Of a DNA stretch of 64,000 bases, positions 36,182-45,902 are shown in pieces (the first letter of the stretch is position 1; the number at the start of each line of letters is the position of its first letter). Where the stretch lies: NCBI GenBank assembly GCA_902775345.1, contig CACYLW010000003.1:62001-126000 (forward strand), given 5' to 3'. The notes under the pieces are model-generated. The model was not told the origin of the DNA. It saw only the letters and a list, made by a program, of their open reading frames with translations, and made no database searches. The DNA comes from an uncultured Eubacteriales bacterium (lineage in GTDB: Bacteria; Bacillota; Clostridia; Peptostreptococcales; Anaerovoracaceae). A program made the translations under genes and the position numbers.

Positions 36182-38419
36182 ATGCAGCAGGAAGGCAAAC
36201 TCGGAAAGATAATATTCAATAATCCTGAGAACGGCTATACCGTAGCGGTCTTCGACACAGAAGCAGGCGCGATCCGGATAGCCGGTTCTTTTGCTGAGCC
36301 TAAAAGCGGGGCAAAATACAGACTGGAGGGAAGGTTTACCATCCATCCTAAGTACGGGGAGCAGTTCAGCGTATCATCGTATGAGGAGATGATGCCTGAA
36401 GGTGCCGACGCGATACTCGAGTTCCTTTCGGCGGGGAACATCCGCGGGATCGGACCTAAAACTGCTGCTCAGATCGTAGATGTCTTCGGCGATGAGGCGC
36501 TGACTGTCATCGAGGAAACTCCCGAGAAGCTGCTTAATATAAGCGGAATAGGCGTCAAAACCCTGTCCAAGATCACTGAGTCGTTCGGCGAGTCCCGGGA
36601 ATTCGCAAATACTGCGATCGAGCTCCGCGAGCTCGGGATAGAGATGAACGAGGCCGTAAGAGTCTACAAAATGTACGGCAAGGACTCGGTGAGAGTCGTG
36701 AGCGAGAATCCTTACATCCTTGCGGAAGACATCCGCGGGATCAATTTCAACAGAGCCGACTCCATAGCTGCGAAGCTCGGTGTGGAGCCTGAAAGCAATG
36801 TCAGGATAGAGAGCGGGATACGCTATATGCTCAGATCATGGGCTGCCAGCGGCAGTACGCTGATGCCCGAAGATCACCTTGTCGAAAAAACAGCCGAATT
36901 TCTTGATGTGATGATGGACAACGTGAGAGATTCACTGAAAGACATGGTGTTCGCGGGGGAACTCGAAGAAGACAGCATCGATGATATTGCCGTGATCTAT
37001 CTGTACGGCTATTATCACGCCGAGCAGAGGGTGGCACATGAGCTTATAAAGATAAGAAACGCTGCTCTGAAACCTGTACCGCTGCAGTCCGGCAATTTCC
37101 TGGATGCCGTAAGGACGGATCCCGGTGATCTTTACGGGGAAGGCGTGGAACTTTCTGTTGAGCAGAAGCGTGCGATCCTGGAATGCCTTGCCAACAATAT
37201 AACCATAATCACCGGCGGACCGGGCACCGGAAAGACTACCATAATCAACACCCTCGTAAGGCTTTTCGACTTTGCGGGGCTTTCCGTGGCGCTAGCGGCT
37301 CCGACGGGAAGGGCTGCAAAACGCATGGAGGAGACCTCGGGCAAGCATGCAATGACCATTCACCGCATGCTCGAATACGTGTGGTCTGAGGAGGAAGATA
37401 CTCTCAACTTCGGCAGAAACGAGGAGAATCCGCTCGAAGAGGACGTAATAATAGTGGATGAGGCTTCGATGATAGATCTCATGCTGATGGACGGACTGCT
37501 CAACGCGGTGAAGGAGGGGACGCGCCTGATCTTCACGGGTGACGCAGACCAGCTTCCGCCTGTCGGAGCGGGCAATGTTCTCCGCGACATGATAGCGAGC
37601 GAGTGCATCCCGGTGATAAGACTGAAGGAGATCTTCCGCCAGGCGGAGGGCAGCGGTATAGTGACGAATTCACACCTCATCAACAGCGGTGAATATCCGG
37701 AGCAGCAGAGCGGAAATGATTTTTATATAATCAGCAAAACAGGCGAAACATCCATAAGCGATACCATTAGAGAACTCGTGGGCGGGCGCATCGAGGCCGG
37801 TTTTGATTTCGTGCGTTCAGCCGATGACATACAGATACTGACACCTACAAAGAGGGGCATGCTCGGAGCGCCGAGCCTCAACGCGATGCTTCAGGAGGTG
37901 ATCAACCCGCCGTCAGCAGACAAGGCAGAACTTAAGGTAGGAAATATCACATTCCGCGAAGGCGATAAAGTGATGCAGCTGCGAAACAATTACGGTGCTG
38001 AATGGCACACCGATTATCTGCTCACTGAAGGTGAAGGCGTGTTCAACGGTGACATGGGCATCGTTGAGAGGATCGATCCGGCTGACAGGACTATGACGGT
38101 CAGGATGGACGACCGGGTGATCGAATACGCGGGAGACATGCTCGAGGAGATAGACCTCGCTTATGCTGTTACCGTGCATAAAAGCCAGGGGTCTGAGTTC
38201 CCTGTTGTCGTGATCCCCGTTCTGAACTTTCCTCCTATGCTGATGACCCGGAACCTTCTTTATACCGCGGTCACCAGGGGGAAGAGGCTGGTAATAATAG
38301 TAGGCGATCCGGCGCGGGTCCGTTCCATGATAGACAACAACCGGGCGGACGGAAGATATACCGGGCTGAAGTGGCGTCTTCTTGCGCTTGACGCTGACCC
38401 TTTCGGAAGAAGGCTTTGA
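36182..38419 (+). CDS. recD2: RecD2-type ATP-dependent DNA helicase
   Basis: A 745-residue SF1B helicase. An N-terminal OB/barrel part and a helix-hairpin-helix (GIGPKTAAQIV) are followed by Walker A GGPGTGKTT near residue 345, Walker B VDEASM, and the C-terminal AVTVHKSQGSEFP. The extended N terminus is that of RecD2, not the RecBCD subunit. It unwinds DNA 5'-3' in recombination and mismatch repair. The ATG lacks a clear ribosome site and is three bases after the YhaM stop, so coupling is likely. Confidence 0.92.
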   Translation: MQQEGKLGKIIFNNPENGYTVAVFDTEAGAIRIAGSFAEPKSGAKYRLEGRFTIHPKYGEQFSVSSYEEMMPEGADAILEFLSAGNIRGIGPKTAAQIVDVFGDEALTVIEETPEKLLNISGIGVKTLSKITESFGESREFANTAIELRELGIEMNEAVRVYKMYGKDSVRVVSENPYILAEDIRGINFNRADSIAAKLGVEPESNVRIESGIRYMLRSWAASGSTLMPEDHLVEKTAEFLDVMMDNVRDSLKDMVFAGELEEDSIDDIAVIYLYGYYHAEQRVAHELIKIRNAALKPVPLQSGNFLDAVRTDPGDLYGEGVELSVEQKRAILECLANNITIITGGPGTGKTTIINTLVRLFDFAGLSVALAAPTGRAAKRMEETSGKHAMTIHRMLEYVWSEEEDTLNFGRNEENPLEEDVIIVDEASMIDLMLMDGLLNAVKEGTRLIFTGDADQLPPVGAGNVLRDMIASECIPVIRLKEIFRQAEGSGIVTNSHLINSGEYPEQQSGNDFYIISKTGETSISDTIRELVGGRIEAGFDFVRSADDIQILTPTKRGMLGAPSLNAMLQEVINPPSADKAELKVGNITFREGDKVMQLRNNYGAEWHTDYLLTEGEGVFNGDMGIVERIDPADRTMTVRMDDRVIEYAGDMLEEIDLAYAVTVHKSQGSEFPVVVIPVLNFPPMLMTRNLLYTAVTRGKRLVIIVGDPARVRSMIDNNRADGRYTGLKWRLLALDADPFGRRL

Positions 38420-38420
38420 A

Positions 38421-39209
38421 ATGTCAAAAGAATCATGGATCAGAAAAATTGGAAATGAATTGCTTGACCTGGTTTACCCGCCGGGTCTTTATTGCATTTG
38501 CTGCGGAAAGATAACGGATGACAGCCGCACATACAGGCTGTGCAACGACTGCATGAAGTCAATGAACTGGATCACAGGCAGGCGCTGCATCAAATGCGGC
38601 AGACCTCTCGCGGAGACCGACCCGGGAGAGATGTGCTTTGGCTGTGCACGCGGAGAAACGGCGGGCGCGGCACATGGTTTCGATAAAGGACATGCCTGCG
38701 CGGGTTACGGAGCGTGTGAGCAGGCGGTCATCTTTGCTCTCAAATATGGCGGACGCGCGGATATAGGGGATACGCTGGGTGAGATCCTCTTTGACCGGAT
38801 GATGTCCGAGTATGAAGCTGATGAGTTGGCTGCCATGTATGATGTCGTGGTACCGGTTCCGGTATATGCGGAAAAACTGAAAAAGAGAGGGTTCAACCAT
38901 GCAGAACTGATAGGTCGCGGCTTCGCAAAGAGGGCGGGCCTCCGTTTTGATCCGGGCATGCTGGTAAGAACGCGTGAGACCGTCGCGATGAAAGGCCTCG
39001 GTCCTGATGAGCGTAGGGCTAACATACGCGGCGCCTTTGAAATAAGAAACAGCAGGCTCCCGCTGGTAGAAGGCGCGGGCATCCTGCTGATAGATGACAT
39101 TTTTACGACAGGTTCAACGATCGATGAGACAGCTTCACTGCTGAAAGCTCACGGGGCAAAGCGGGTAGACTTTCTTGCGTTTGCCGCTGCCGGAGACATG
39201 GTGATATAG
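38421..39209 (+). CDS. comF: ComF-family phosphoribosyltransferase-like protein
   Basis: A 262-residue ComF protein. The N-terminal zinc ribbon has CICCGK...CNDC and CIKCGR...CFGC pairs, followed by a phosphoribosyltransferase fold with the PRPP loop ILLIDDIFTTGST. ComF supports DNA uptake or repair. The ATG at 38421 (AGAAGG seven bases before it) starts just after the recD2 stop. No other competence genes are nearby. Confidence 0.9.
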   Translation: MSKESWIRKIGNELLDLVYPPGLYCICCGKITDDSRTYRLCNDCMKSMNWITGRRCIKCGRPLAETDPGEMCFGCARGETAGAAHGFDKGHACAGYGACEQAVIFALKYGGRADIGDTLGEILFDRMMSEYEADELAAMYDVVVPVPVYAEKLKKRGFNHAELIGRGFAKRAGLRFDPGMLVRTRETVAMKGLGPDERRANIRGAFEIRNSRLPLVEGAGILLIDDIFTTGSTIDETASLLKAHGAKRVDFLAFAAAGDMVI

Positions 39210-39213
39210 CCTG

Positions 39214-39924
39214 CTACAGTCCGAGGGAAGACATCTCTTCTTCGGTCAGGCGGCGGTATGCTCCCGGTTCAAGACCGGGGTCCAGGACCAGAGGCCCCAT
39301 CGAAAGGCGCTTGAGATACACCACCTCGGCTCCTATGGAACTGAACATGCGCTTCACCTGATGGAATTTGCCCTCGCGTATCGTGATCTCGGCTTCAGAA
39401 GTGTAGTCGTCCTCGGAAACTGACAGTACTTTCAGCTCTGCGGGCAGACATTCAAGACCGTCGGTAAGAACGAGCCCGTCCCTGAACAGCTCTATGTCAC
39501 TGTCCTCCAGAATACCTGAAACTCTGGCATAGTAGACCTTATCGACATGATGCTTCGGAGAGAGCAGGCGGTGCGCGAGTGCGCCGTCATTTGTTATTAA
39601 CAGGAGCCCTTCGGTATCCCGGTCAAGGCGTCCGACCGGGAAAAGATCGCGGCGTTTCGGTTCGCCGATGAGATCCACAACGGTGGATTCCCTGTCATCA
39701 TCGCTCGCGCTGATTATGCCGGCGGGCTTGTTCAGCATGTAGTATACAAATTCCTCATACTCTATCACGGATCCGCGGAATACTACATATGAAGACGCAT
39801 CGATGCTGAAACCCGGATCCTTGATGACCTTCCCGTCGACTGTGACACCGCTTCTGCGGATCTCTTTTTTCAGTTCACTTCTCGTACCGGCACCCATGTC
39901 GGAAAGAAATTTGTCGAGTCTCAT
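39214..39924 (-). CDS. RsuA-family 16S rRNA pseudouridine synthase
   Basis: A 236-residue pseudouridine synthase. An N-terminal S4 RNA-binding domain (MRLDKFLSDMGAG...) precedes the catalytic domain with GRLDRDTEGLLLIT, whose Asp is the nucleophile. The size and order match RsuA, which modifies U516 of 16S rRNA, although the YtzG paralog cannot be excluded. AAGGGAG before the ATG supports the start. It converges with comF, four bases apart. Confidence 0.92.
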   Translation of the reverse strand: MRLDKFLSDMGAGTRSELKKEIRRSGVTVDGKVIKDPGFSIDASSYVVFRGSVIEYEEFVYYMLNKPAGIISASDDDRESTVVDLIGEPKRRDLFPVGRLDRDTEGLLLITNDGALAHRLLSPKHHVDKVYYARVSGILEDSDIELFRDGLVLTDGLECLPAELKVLSVSEDDYTSEAEITIREGKFHQVKRMFSSIGAEVVYLKRLSMGPLVLDPGLEPGAYRRLTEEEMSSLGL

Positions 39925-40043
39925 ACAAGCTCCCTTCTCCTTGTGGATCTTATGCTACGATTGTATCATATCGTCCTTAATGAATGGCATTATTATCTGC
40001 AGACACTTGAAATGCCGCCCGTAAAGGAATAAAATATACTAGA

Positions 40044-40125
40044 CACCAGGGGAGCATTCGCTGAGAGGTCCCGAAAGGGATGACCCTTACACCTGATCCG
40101 GATAATACCGGCGTAGGAAGGTACA
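40044..40125 (+). promoter_or_regulatory. TPP riboswitch (THI element)
   Basis: The conserved core is present: CTGAGA (40061-40066), ACCCTTACACCTGATC and the GGATAATACCGGCGTAGG segment closing with GGAAGGTAC. It precedes thiT, so thiamine pyrophosphate turns off its own uptake. A TATACT -10 (40035-40040) precedes the aptamer. Confidence 0.95.
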
Positions 40126-40132
40126 TAAGAGT

Positions 40133-40192
40133 CAGAGCCACTTGCGGCTCTGCGTTCAGCACGCTCCTTAATGATTCCATTAAGGAGGTTTT
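40133..40192 (+). promoter_or_regulatory. TPP riboswitch expression platform
   Basis: Hairpin CAGAGCC/GGCTCTG (40133-40152) is followed by CTCCTTAAT (40164-40172) paired with ATTAAGGAG (40179-40187), then GTTTTT. The 3' arm is the thiT Shine-Dalgarno, so it can mask translation. Because a U run follows, it might also act as a terminator. Confidence 0.75.
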
Positions 40193-40195
40193 TAT

Positions 40196-40771
40196 ATGGA
40201 AAAGAACAAAGGAAGAAATTATACGGTAAAACTGACTACTACAGCGCTTCTCGTAGCCCTGGCAATGATTCTTGACCAGATCAAGCTGTTCTCGATGCCG
40301 CAGGGAGGGTCCGTAACGCTCTTCGGAACGCTGCCGATCATTGCTCTGGGATATCTGCTGGGCACCAGATGGGGCGTTCTCGGCGGAGCGGTCACAGGAC
40401 TTCTCAATCTGATATTCGGAGGATATGTGATCCATCCGGTCCAGATGATCCTTGACTATGTGATCGCGTTTGCTGTCATGGGACTATCGGGACTGGTAAG
40501 GAACCGCAAAAATGGACTTACCAAAGGCTACCTGATCGGAGTCTTCTGCAGATACATCTGCGCAGTACTCAGCGGAGTCATATTCTTCGGTGAGTATGCG
40601 CCTGAAAACTTCAACGCGCTGACATGGTCGCTGTGGTACAACATTACATATCTTGCCGTCGAAGGCCTGATGACCATCATCGTCATAAACATACCGGCGG
40701 TCAGGAAGATGTTCGAGAACCTGAAAGTGCAGCTTTCCAGGGAAACAAGCGGAACAGTGAAAAGCAATTAA
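40196..40771 (+). CDS. thiT: Energy-coupled thiamine transporter, S component ThiT
   Basis: A 191-residue membrane protein with six helices and the ThiT family features (TTTALLVALAMILDQIK at the N terminus, WYNITYLAVEGLM near the C terminus). It is the thiamine-binding component of an ECF transporter; the shared A, A' and T subunits are elsewhere. The TPP riboswitch upstream confirms the substrate. A strong terminator follows the gene. Confidence 0.94.
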   Translation: MEKNKGRNYTVKLTTTALLVALAMILDQIKLFSMPQGGSVTLFGTLPIIALGYLLGTRWGVLGGAVTGLLNLIFGGYVIHPVQMILDYVIAFAVMGLSGLVRNRKNGLTKGYLIGVFCRYICAVLSGVIFFGEYAPENFNALTWSLWYNITYLAVEGLMTIIVINIPAVRKMFENLKVQLSRETSGTVKSN

Positions 40772-40777
40772 TGACAC

Positions 40778-40802
40778 AAAGAGCAGCATCGCTGCTCTTT
40801 TA
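40778..40802 (+). terminator. thiT terminator
   Basis: AAAGAGCAGC (40778-40787) pairs with GCTGCTCTTT (40791-40800) around ATC. Confidence 0.88.
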
Positions 40803-40851
40803 GTTTGCCCGGATTTATAGTAAAATCGATATGTATACCGGAGGAAGCACA

Positions 40852-41799
40852 ATGGCAAAAAAGAAAGATAACGGCATAGTTGTTATAGGCGCGGCGTTCG
40901 TGGATATCAAGGGGTATCCTTATGCGCAGTACATACCGGGCGGCAGAAATTCCGGAAAGGTAGTTGAGGTGCACGGCGGAGTAGCGCGCAATATAGTTGA
41001 AGATATTGCAAACGTGGAACTCAGGCCGTCCTTCGTAACGGTGCTCGAGCCAAAGGGCGTAAGCAACGATGTGGAGGACAAGCTCGCCAAGCATAAAGTC
41101 AATACTGAGTACATCAAGCGCAGCGAGGGCGGGCTGGGCACATGGCTCGCTGTCTTCGATAACAGCGGTGATGTAGTGGCTTCAATATCCAAACGCCCTG
41201 ATCTCTCGCGCATTGCTGACGTGCTTGAAGAAAAAGGCGATGAGATATTCAAATATGCTGACAGCATAGCTGTGGAATTCGATGTGGATGTACCCGTCCT
41301 GAAGAAGGTCATCACGCTTGCAGAGAAGCATAAAAAGAAGATCTATGCACCGGTCTCAAACATGTCGATCGCAATGGAGCGCAGGGATCTTCTGAAGCAC
41401 ATCAGCTGTCTCGTGTGCAACCTTGAGGAAGCCGGCCTGCTGTTTTCAGAGAAGTTTGAAAGCACTGAACCTGATGAGATGAGCGGTATCCTGCTCAACA
41501 AGATATCACAGGCGCAGATCCCTGCCATGGTGGTTACCATGGGCGGAGCAGGAGCTGTATATGCCTCTCTTGATGGCAGCTGCGGGCACTGCCCTGCGCC
41601 TAAAACAGAAGTCAGGGATACTACAGGAGCCGGCGACGCGTTCTTTGCCGGAGTAGTGATCGGCCTTACATATGGCAAAAGCATGGGAGATTCTTGCGCG
41701 ATAGGAACGAGACTTGCTAATTCGGTCATAGTCACGGATGAGAACGTTTGCCCGAGGTTCCTGCCTGCTGAATTCGGTCTGAGTGTAACAAAAGAATAG
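40852..41799 (+). CDS. PfkB-family carbohydrate kinase
   Basis: A 315-residue ribokinase-family sugar kinase. The C-terminal PfkB signature DTTGAGDAFFAG carries the catalytic aspartate, and the N-terminal part begins IVVIGAAFVDIKG with substrate-site GGVARNIVE. I start at ATG 40852 behind GGAGG. The GGVARNI pattern occurs in pseudouridine kinases, but no psuG partner is adjacent, so the substrate is left open. It is monocistronic between thiT and the TetR gene. Confidence 0.88.
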   Translation: MAKKKDNGIVVIGAAFVDIKGYPYAQYIPGGRNSGKVVEVHGGVARNIVEDIANVELRPSFVTVLEPKGVSNDVEDKLAKHKVNTEYIKRSEGGLGTWLAVFDNSGDVVASISKRPDLSRIADVLEEKGDEIFKYADSIAVEFDVDVPVLKKVITLAEKHKKKIYAPVSNMSIAMERRDLLKHISCLVCNLEEAGLLFSEKFESTEPDEMSGILLNKISQAQIPAMVVTMGGAGAVYASLDGSCGHCPAPKTEVRDTTGAGDAFFAGVVIGLTYGKSMGDSCAIGTRLANSVIVTDENVCPRFLPAEFGLSVTKE

Positions 41800-41924
41800 G
41801 TTAAAAACACAGCAACGAAGGACCCTCCCCGGGGGATCCCAAAAATACAAAGAAAAGCACATTAAATGCCGCTTTTTTATTGCGGCTGTTATATTTCAAT
41901 GGTAGAATCACTTTGAATGGGAAA

Positions 41925-41948
41925 CGGAAATACAGTTAAAAGTTTCCG
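41925..41948. promoter_or_regulatory. CGGAAA-N12-TTTCCG inverted repeat before the TetR gene
   Basis: A perfect 6+6 repeat 25 bases upstream of the TetR-type regulator gene; a candidate autoregulatory operator. Confidence 0.35.
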
Positions 41949-41972
41949 CTTTCTGATTACGAGGGGCTAAGT

Positions 41973-42551
41973 ATGAAATCAGATACATCAAATGAACTCC
42001 GCATTCGCATCCTGGATGAAGCAGCGAGACAGTTCGACAAAAAAGGCATCAAATTCACCATGGATGACCTTGCCCATGCTCTTGGCATGAGCAAAAAGAC
42101 TATATACACGGTGTTTGAGGATAAACGTTCGATCATGACTCAGACGATAGACCGTTTCTTTGATGACGCGCTGCTCGAAGAGGAACTCATTCTAAACGAT
42201 GAAAGCATGTCAATTCCCGAGCAGCTTACGGCTATAATCGGCCGCGTACCTGACCGGTATACACAGAACGATCTGACACAGCTGTACGTCCTGAAGGAAA
42301 AGTATCCTTCGGTTTACAGACACTGGAAGATCTGCCGTGAAAACTACTGGGAGGGCGTTGCGCTGCTGCTGCAAAGAGGCATCGCGGAAGGATCCATCAG
42401 ACCGGTATCGCTTCCGATCCTCAAGACGATGTTCCAGGCGACGGTTGAGCAGTTTTTCCAGAAGGACGTGCTCATAAAGAACCATATCCAGTACAGAGAC
42501 GCACTGGCTCAGGTAGCGGATATTCTGGTAAACGGAATCATTGTGAAGTAG
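41973..42551 (+). CDS. TetR/AcrR-family transcriptional regulator
   Basis: A 192-residue TetR-type regulator. The N-terminal helix-turn-helix lies at about residues 27-46 (FTMDDLAHALGMSKKTIYTV), and the remaining helices form a ligand/dimer domain typical of the family. GAGGGG precedes the ATG. It lies 98 bases upstream of the large oxidoreductase gene in the same direction and may regulate it. The inducer is unknown. Confidence 0.92.
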   Translation: MKSDTSNELRIRILDEAARQFDKKGIKFTMDDLAHALGMSKKTIYTVFEDKRSIMTQTIDRFFDDALLEEELILNDESMSIPEQLTAIIGRVPDRYTQNDLTQLYVLKEKYPSVYRHWKICRENYWEGVALLLQRGIAEGSIRPVSLPILKTMFQATVEQFFQKDVLIKNHIQYRDALAQVADILVNGIIVK

Positions 42552-42649
42552 ATTCAGCAGATATTTATTAACCGGGTAAGAAGCCTTTATCCAGGCATTT
42601 TATAAGAAAGTATTAAGATAGTTATTGTAAGAGAAAGAGAGGGAAAAGT

Positions 42650-45442
42650 ATGGCAAAAAAGGCTAAACAGCTGAGCCACGACGAGAAGATCTTCAAGCTG
42701 ACGAAGATCATCACCGACCGTAAAGAGATCCTGCTCGGACTTGAGAAGCCTTCAAAGGATTCTCCTGAGTACTGGGGGTTCGACTGCGGCTATCAGTATG
42801 TCGTCAGGAGATACGGCAAGGACATTGCAGAAGATTGCCTTGACACTGCTCTTGTGATGGGAAAGCGCAAGCCTAGAACATTCGCAAAAATGAAGGAGCT
42901 GACAGGCTATGATGACGATCATCTGAAGAAAGTTCTTGAGGCTCTGGGCCAGTACGGTCTCGTTGAGTGGAACAACGAGAACGAGGACGGCAAGAATCCG
43001 CAGCACGAAAGACGTTATATACTCGACCAGTTCGTACCGGGATCCGCAGAGATCATGGTAATGAGAGACCAGATCATGTGCGAGACTCCTGAGATAGCGG
43101 ATTTCTTCGAGCGTATGACTTATCTCCCGCTCGCAGGTATTACTCAGATGGTAGCTCCTGGCGGATCCGGAATCGGAATGCACGTTATCCCTGTAGAGAA
43201 GGCTATTCCTGCAGAGTGCGAATCGCTCGACATAGAGCACATCTCGTATTGGCTCAAGAAATATGAAGGCCAGATCGGCCTCGGAATCTGTTCCTGCCGT
43301 AAGCAGCAGACAGAGCGTGGTGAGGGCTCCGGAGACATCATGCAGTACTGGTGCATGGGCCTCGGTGATTTCGCTGACTACTGCAAAGAGACCGGCATGG
43401 GCTATGACATCACATATGAAGAAGCTCTCGAAGTACTCGAGAAAGCTGAAGAGAAGGGATATGTCCACCAGGTAACAAACATCGACGGCGCAAACAAGAT
43501 CTTCGCTATCTGCAACTGCGCAGTAGGTGTCTGCAACGCTCTGAGAACATCCCAGCTCTTCAATACTCCAAACCTTTCGGCTTCCCCATACCGTTCAGAG
43601 GTTGACGCTGAGAAGTGCGTAGCATGCGGCAAGTGCGTAGAAGTCTGCCCTGCAGGCGCTGTAAGACTCGGCCAGAAGCTCTGCACAAAGCACGGTGAAA
43701 TCGAATATCCTAAGCAGGAACTTCCGACCAACAATGTATGGCCTGAAGACAAGTGGAACTGGAACTACAAGAACGAAAACGGCGTTATCCAGACATGGCC
43801 TACAGGTACAGCACCTTGCAAGGCTGCATGCCCGCTTCACATCGCTATTCAGGGTTATATTGACATGGCAAGCAGAGGCGAGTACAGAGCGGCTCTGGAG
43901 CTGATCAAGAGAGATAACCCGTTCCCTGCAGTCTGCGGCGCTATCTGCCATAAGTACTGCGAGCTCGAGTGCACAAGAGGCACTGTTGATGAAGCTCTTG
44001 CTATCGATGACATCAAGGCATTCATCGCTGCAAAGGACCTCGACGACGAGCACAAATACATTCCGCCAATGGTATCCACGACAAGAGAACCGTTCGAACA
44101 GAAGATCGGTATCGTAGGATCCGGCCCGGCAGGACTGTCCTGCGCATACTTCCTCGCAATTGAAGGCTACAAGCCTGTAGTATTCGAGAAGCAGGAGATG
44201 CCTGGAGGAATGATGACACTTGGTATTCCTAACTTCAGACTCGACAAGAAGGTCGTAAATGCTGAAATCGACATCCTCAAGGAGATGGGCGTTGAGATCA
44301 GATGCGGCGTAGAAGTAGGCAAGGACGTAACATTCCAGTCGCTCCGTGAAGAAGGCTTCAAGGGCTTCTTCGTAGGAACAGGACTCCAGGCTTGCGGCAA
44401 GCTGGGGATCCCTGGCGATGACGCTGAAGGAGTTATCGGCGGCGTAGATTACGTAAAGAGCGTGACACTCGGCAAGGCAAAGAAACTCTCCGGCGATGTA
44501 GTAGTCATCGGCGGCGGAAACATCGGCGCTGATGTTGCCCGTACAGCTATCCGTCAGGGAGCCAAGAGCGTACACCTGTATTGCCTCGAGTCCTATGACG
44601 AAATGCCGATGGGTGAAGAGGACCAGGAATTCCTCAAGAACGAGGGAATCGTGATCCACGACGGCTGGGGCCAGACCGAAGTAGTTACAAAGGCCGGCAA
44701 GGTCGCAGGCATCAAGTTCAGAAAGTGCCTGTCGGTCAAGAACGCTGAGGGCAGATTCGACCCTAAGTTCGATGACAACGAGACAACAGAGCAGGCATGC
44801 AAGACCATCCTGTTCTCGATCGGTCAGAAGCCTGATTACGGCAAACTGTTCGAAGGAACAAAGGTAGAGCTGAGCCCACGCGGAATGATCATCGCAGATC
44901 CTGTTACACTGCAGACTGCAGAGCCTGACATCTTCGCAGGCGGCGACTCTGTAAGCGGACAGAAGTTCGTGGTAGATGCTCTCGCAATGGGACGTGAAGG
45001 CGCTGTATCGCTCCACAGATTCGTGAACAAGGGACAGCACCTGATGATCCACAGAAATACACGTCAGTTTACTCCTCTTAACAAGGACGATGTCGTTATC
45101 CCGGCAGCTGATTTCAGAAAGCCACCTCGTCAGATCAGAGAGATCGACGAGAGCAAGAAGCTCACAATGGACTACGAGATCAAGCAGTTCAGCGAAGAGC
45201 AGATCAAGAAGGAAGCTGAGAGATGCCTCAAGTGCGGACGCAGCGTAGTTGATACCAACAAGTGCATCGGCTGCGGAATGTGCACAGTACAGTGCAAGTT
45301 TGACGCTATCCACCTCTACCGTCTGCCGGATGGAGACAAGTTCTCCAACATGATCCCTGCAGAGCAGAAGTTCGTAGGCATCGGCAAGTACATGCCGGCA
45401 CGTATAGCAGGTATCGTAAAGAAGAAAATCGCTGGCAAATAA
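42650..45442 (+). CDS. Large NAD(P)/FAD-dependent Fe-S oxidoreductase (NfnB/GltD-like)
   Basis: A 930-residue multidomain flavoprotein. The first ~310 residues are a helical and Cys-containing domain (GICSCRKQQ, AICNCAVGVC). A ferredoxin 4Fe-4S motif follows (CVACGKCVEVCP, near residue 330), then the GltD-type cluster region (CKAACPLHI...CGAICHKYCELEC). Next are FAD motif IVGSGPAGLSCAY and NAD(P) motif VIGGGNIGADVA. The C terminus has a last Cys set (CLKCG, then CIGCGMCTVQC). The core resembles the NfnB/GltD family, which passes electrons between pyridine nucleotides and ferredoxin. The electron partner is unknown. HypA follows 18 bases later. Codon bias suggests strong expression. Confidence 0.85.
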   Translation: MAKKAKQLSHDEKIFKLTKIITDRKEILLGLEKPSKDSPEYWGFDCGYQYVVRRYGKDIAEDCLDTALVMGKRKPRTFAKMKELTGYDDDHLKKVLEALGQYGLVEWNNENEDGKNPQHERRYILDQFVPGSAEIMVMRDQIMCETPEIADFFERMTYLPLAGITQMVAPGGSGIGMHVIPVEKAIPAECESLDIEHISYWLKKYEGQIGLGICSCRKQQTERGEGSGDIMQYWCMGLGDFADYCKETGMGYDITYEEALEVLEKAEEKGYVHQVTNIDGANKIFAICNCAVGVCNALRTSQLFNTPNLSASPYRSEVDAEKCVACGKCVEVCPAGAVRLGQKLCTKHGEIEYPKQELPTNNVWPEDKWNWNYKNENGVIQTWPTGTAPCKAACPLHIAIQGYIDMASRGEYRAALELIKRDNPFPAVCGAICHKYCELECTRGTVDEALAIDDIKAFIAAKDLDDEHKYIPPMVSTTREPFEQKIGIVGSGPAGLSCAYFLAIEGYKPVVFEKQEMPGGMMTLGIPNFRLDKKVVNAEIDILKEMGVEIRCGVEVGKDVTFQSLREEGFKGFFVGTGLQACGKLGIPGDDAEGVIGGVDYVKSVTLGKAKKLSGDVVVIGGGNIGADVARTAIRQGAKSVHLYCLESYDEMPMGEEDQEFLKNEGIVIHDGWGQTEVVTKAGKVAGIKFRKCLSVKNAEGRFDPKFDDNETTEQACKTILFSIGQKPDYGKLFEGTKVELSPRGMIIADPVTLQTAEPDIFAGGDSVSGQKFVVDALAMGREGAVSLHRFVNKGQHLMIHRNTRQFTPLNKDDVVIPAADFRKPPRQIREIDESKKLTMDYEIKQFSEEQIKKEAERCLKCGRSVVDTNKCIGCGMCTVQCKFDAIHLYRLPDGDKFSNMIPAEQKFVGIGKYMPARIAGIVKKKIAGK

Positions 45443-45460
45443 AAGGACGGCAAAGGTTTA

Positions 45461-45874
45461 ATGCACGAACTAGGACTTGTAAATTATGCAGTTAAAGAGG
45501 TAAGTAAGATCGCCGAGGAACACAACGTCACTAAGATCAAATCCGTGACGCTGGAGTTCGGTGAAGTATCGGGAATCGTTACGGAGTATCTTTACGATTA
45601 CTGGAAGTGGTATTCAAAGAAGTTCCCTATGTTTGAGGGCTCCACGCTTTATTGCGAGGAGATACCGGCCGTGACCTGGTGCGACAACTGCAAGATCCAG
45701 TACTCTACCGTGACATACGGCAAAACATGTCCGCATTGCGGAAGCGGCCGCACATGGCTGCTGCGCGGCAATGAGATGAGGATCAAGTCGATCGAGGTAT
45801 ACGATTCTGACGAAGCGGCAGCAGAAGGCATCGAAGAAACCGATGCGATGCCGGGCGAATATAAACCTCAGTGA
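45461..45874 (+). CDS. hypA: HypA-family nickel metallochaperone
   Basis: A 137-residue HypA/HybF family protein. The N-terminal MHEL gives the conserved His2 nickel ligand. The zinc-binding pairs are CDNC and CPHC (near residues 74 and 91). HypA delivers nickel to [NiFe]-hydrogenases, and sometimes to urease, but no hypB-F or hydrogenase gene is in the window. Its position right behind the large flavoprotein suggests co-expression. An acidic tail of about 25 residues follows the family domain. Confidence 0.88.
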   Translation: MHELGLVNYAVKEVSKIAEEHNVTKIKSVTLEFGEVSGIVTEYLYDYWKWYSKKFPMFEGSTLYCEEIPAVTWCDNCKIQYSTVTYGKTCPHCGSGRTWLLRGNEMRIKSIEVYDSDEAAAEGIEETDAMPGEYKPQ

Positions 45875-45902
45875 TCTACACCTGTTTATTAAGGAGGCTA
45901 TA

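Noticed and set aside
35150..36346. 398-residue minus-strand open frame over yhaM
   Set aside because: Composition (many V, H, R) is that of an antisense shadow and the plus strand holds YhaM.
43595..45313. 572-residue open frame antisense to the large oxidoreductase
   Set aside because: It runs opposite to a clear multidomain gene, has no ribosome site or family features and reflects strong codon bias of the real gene.
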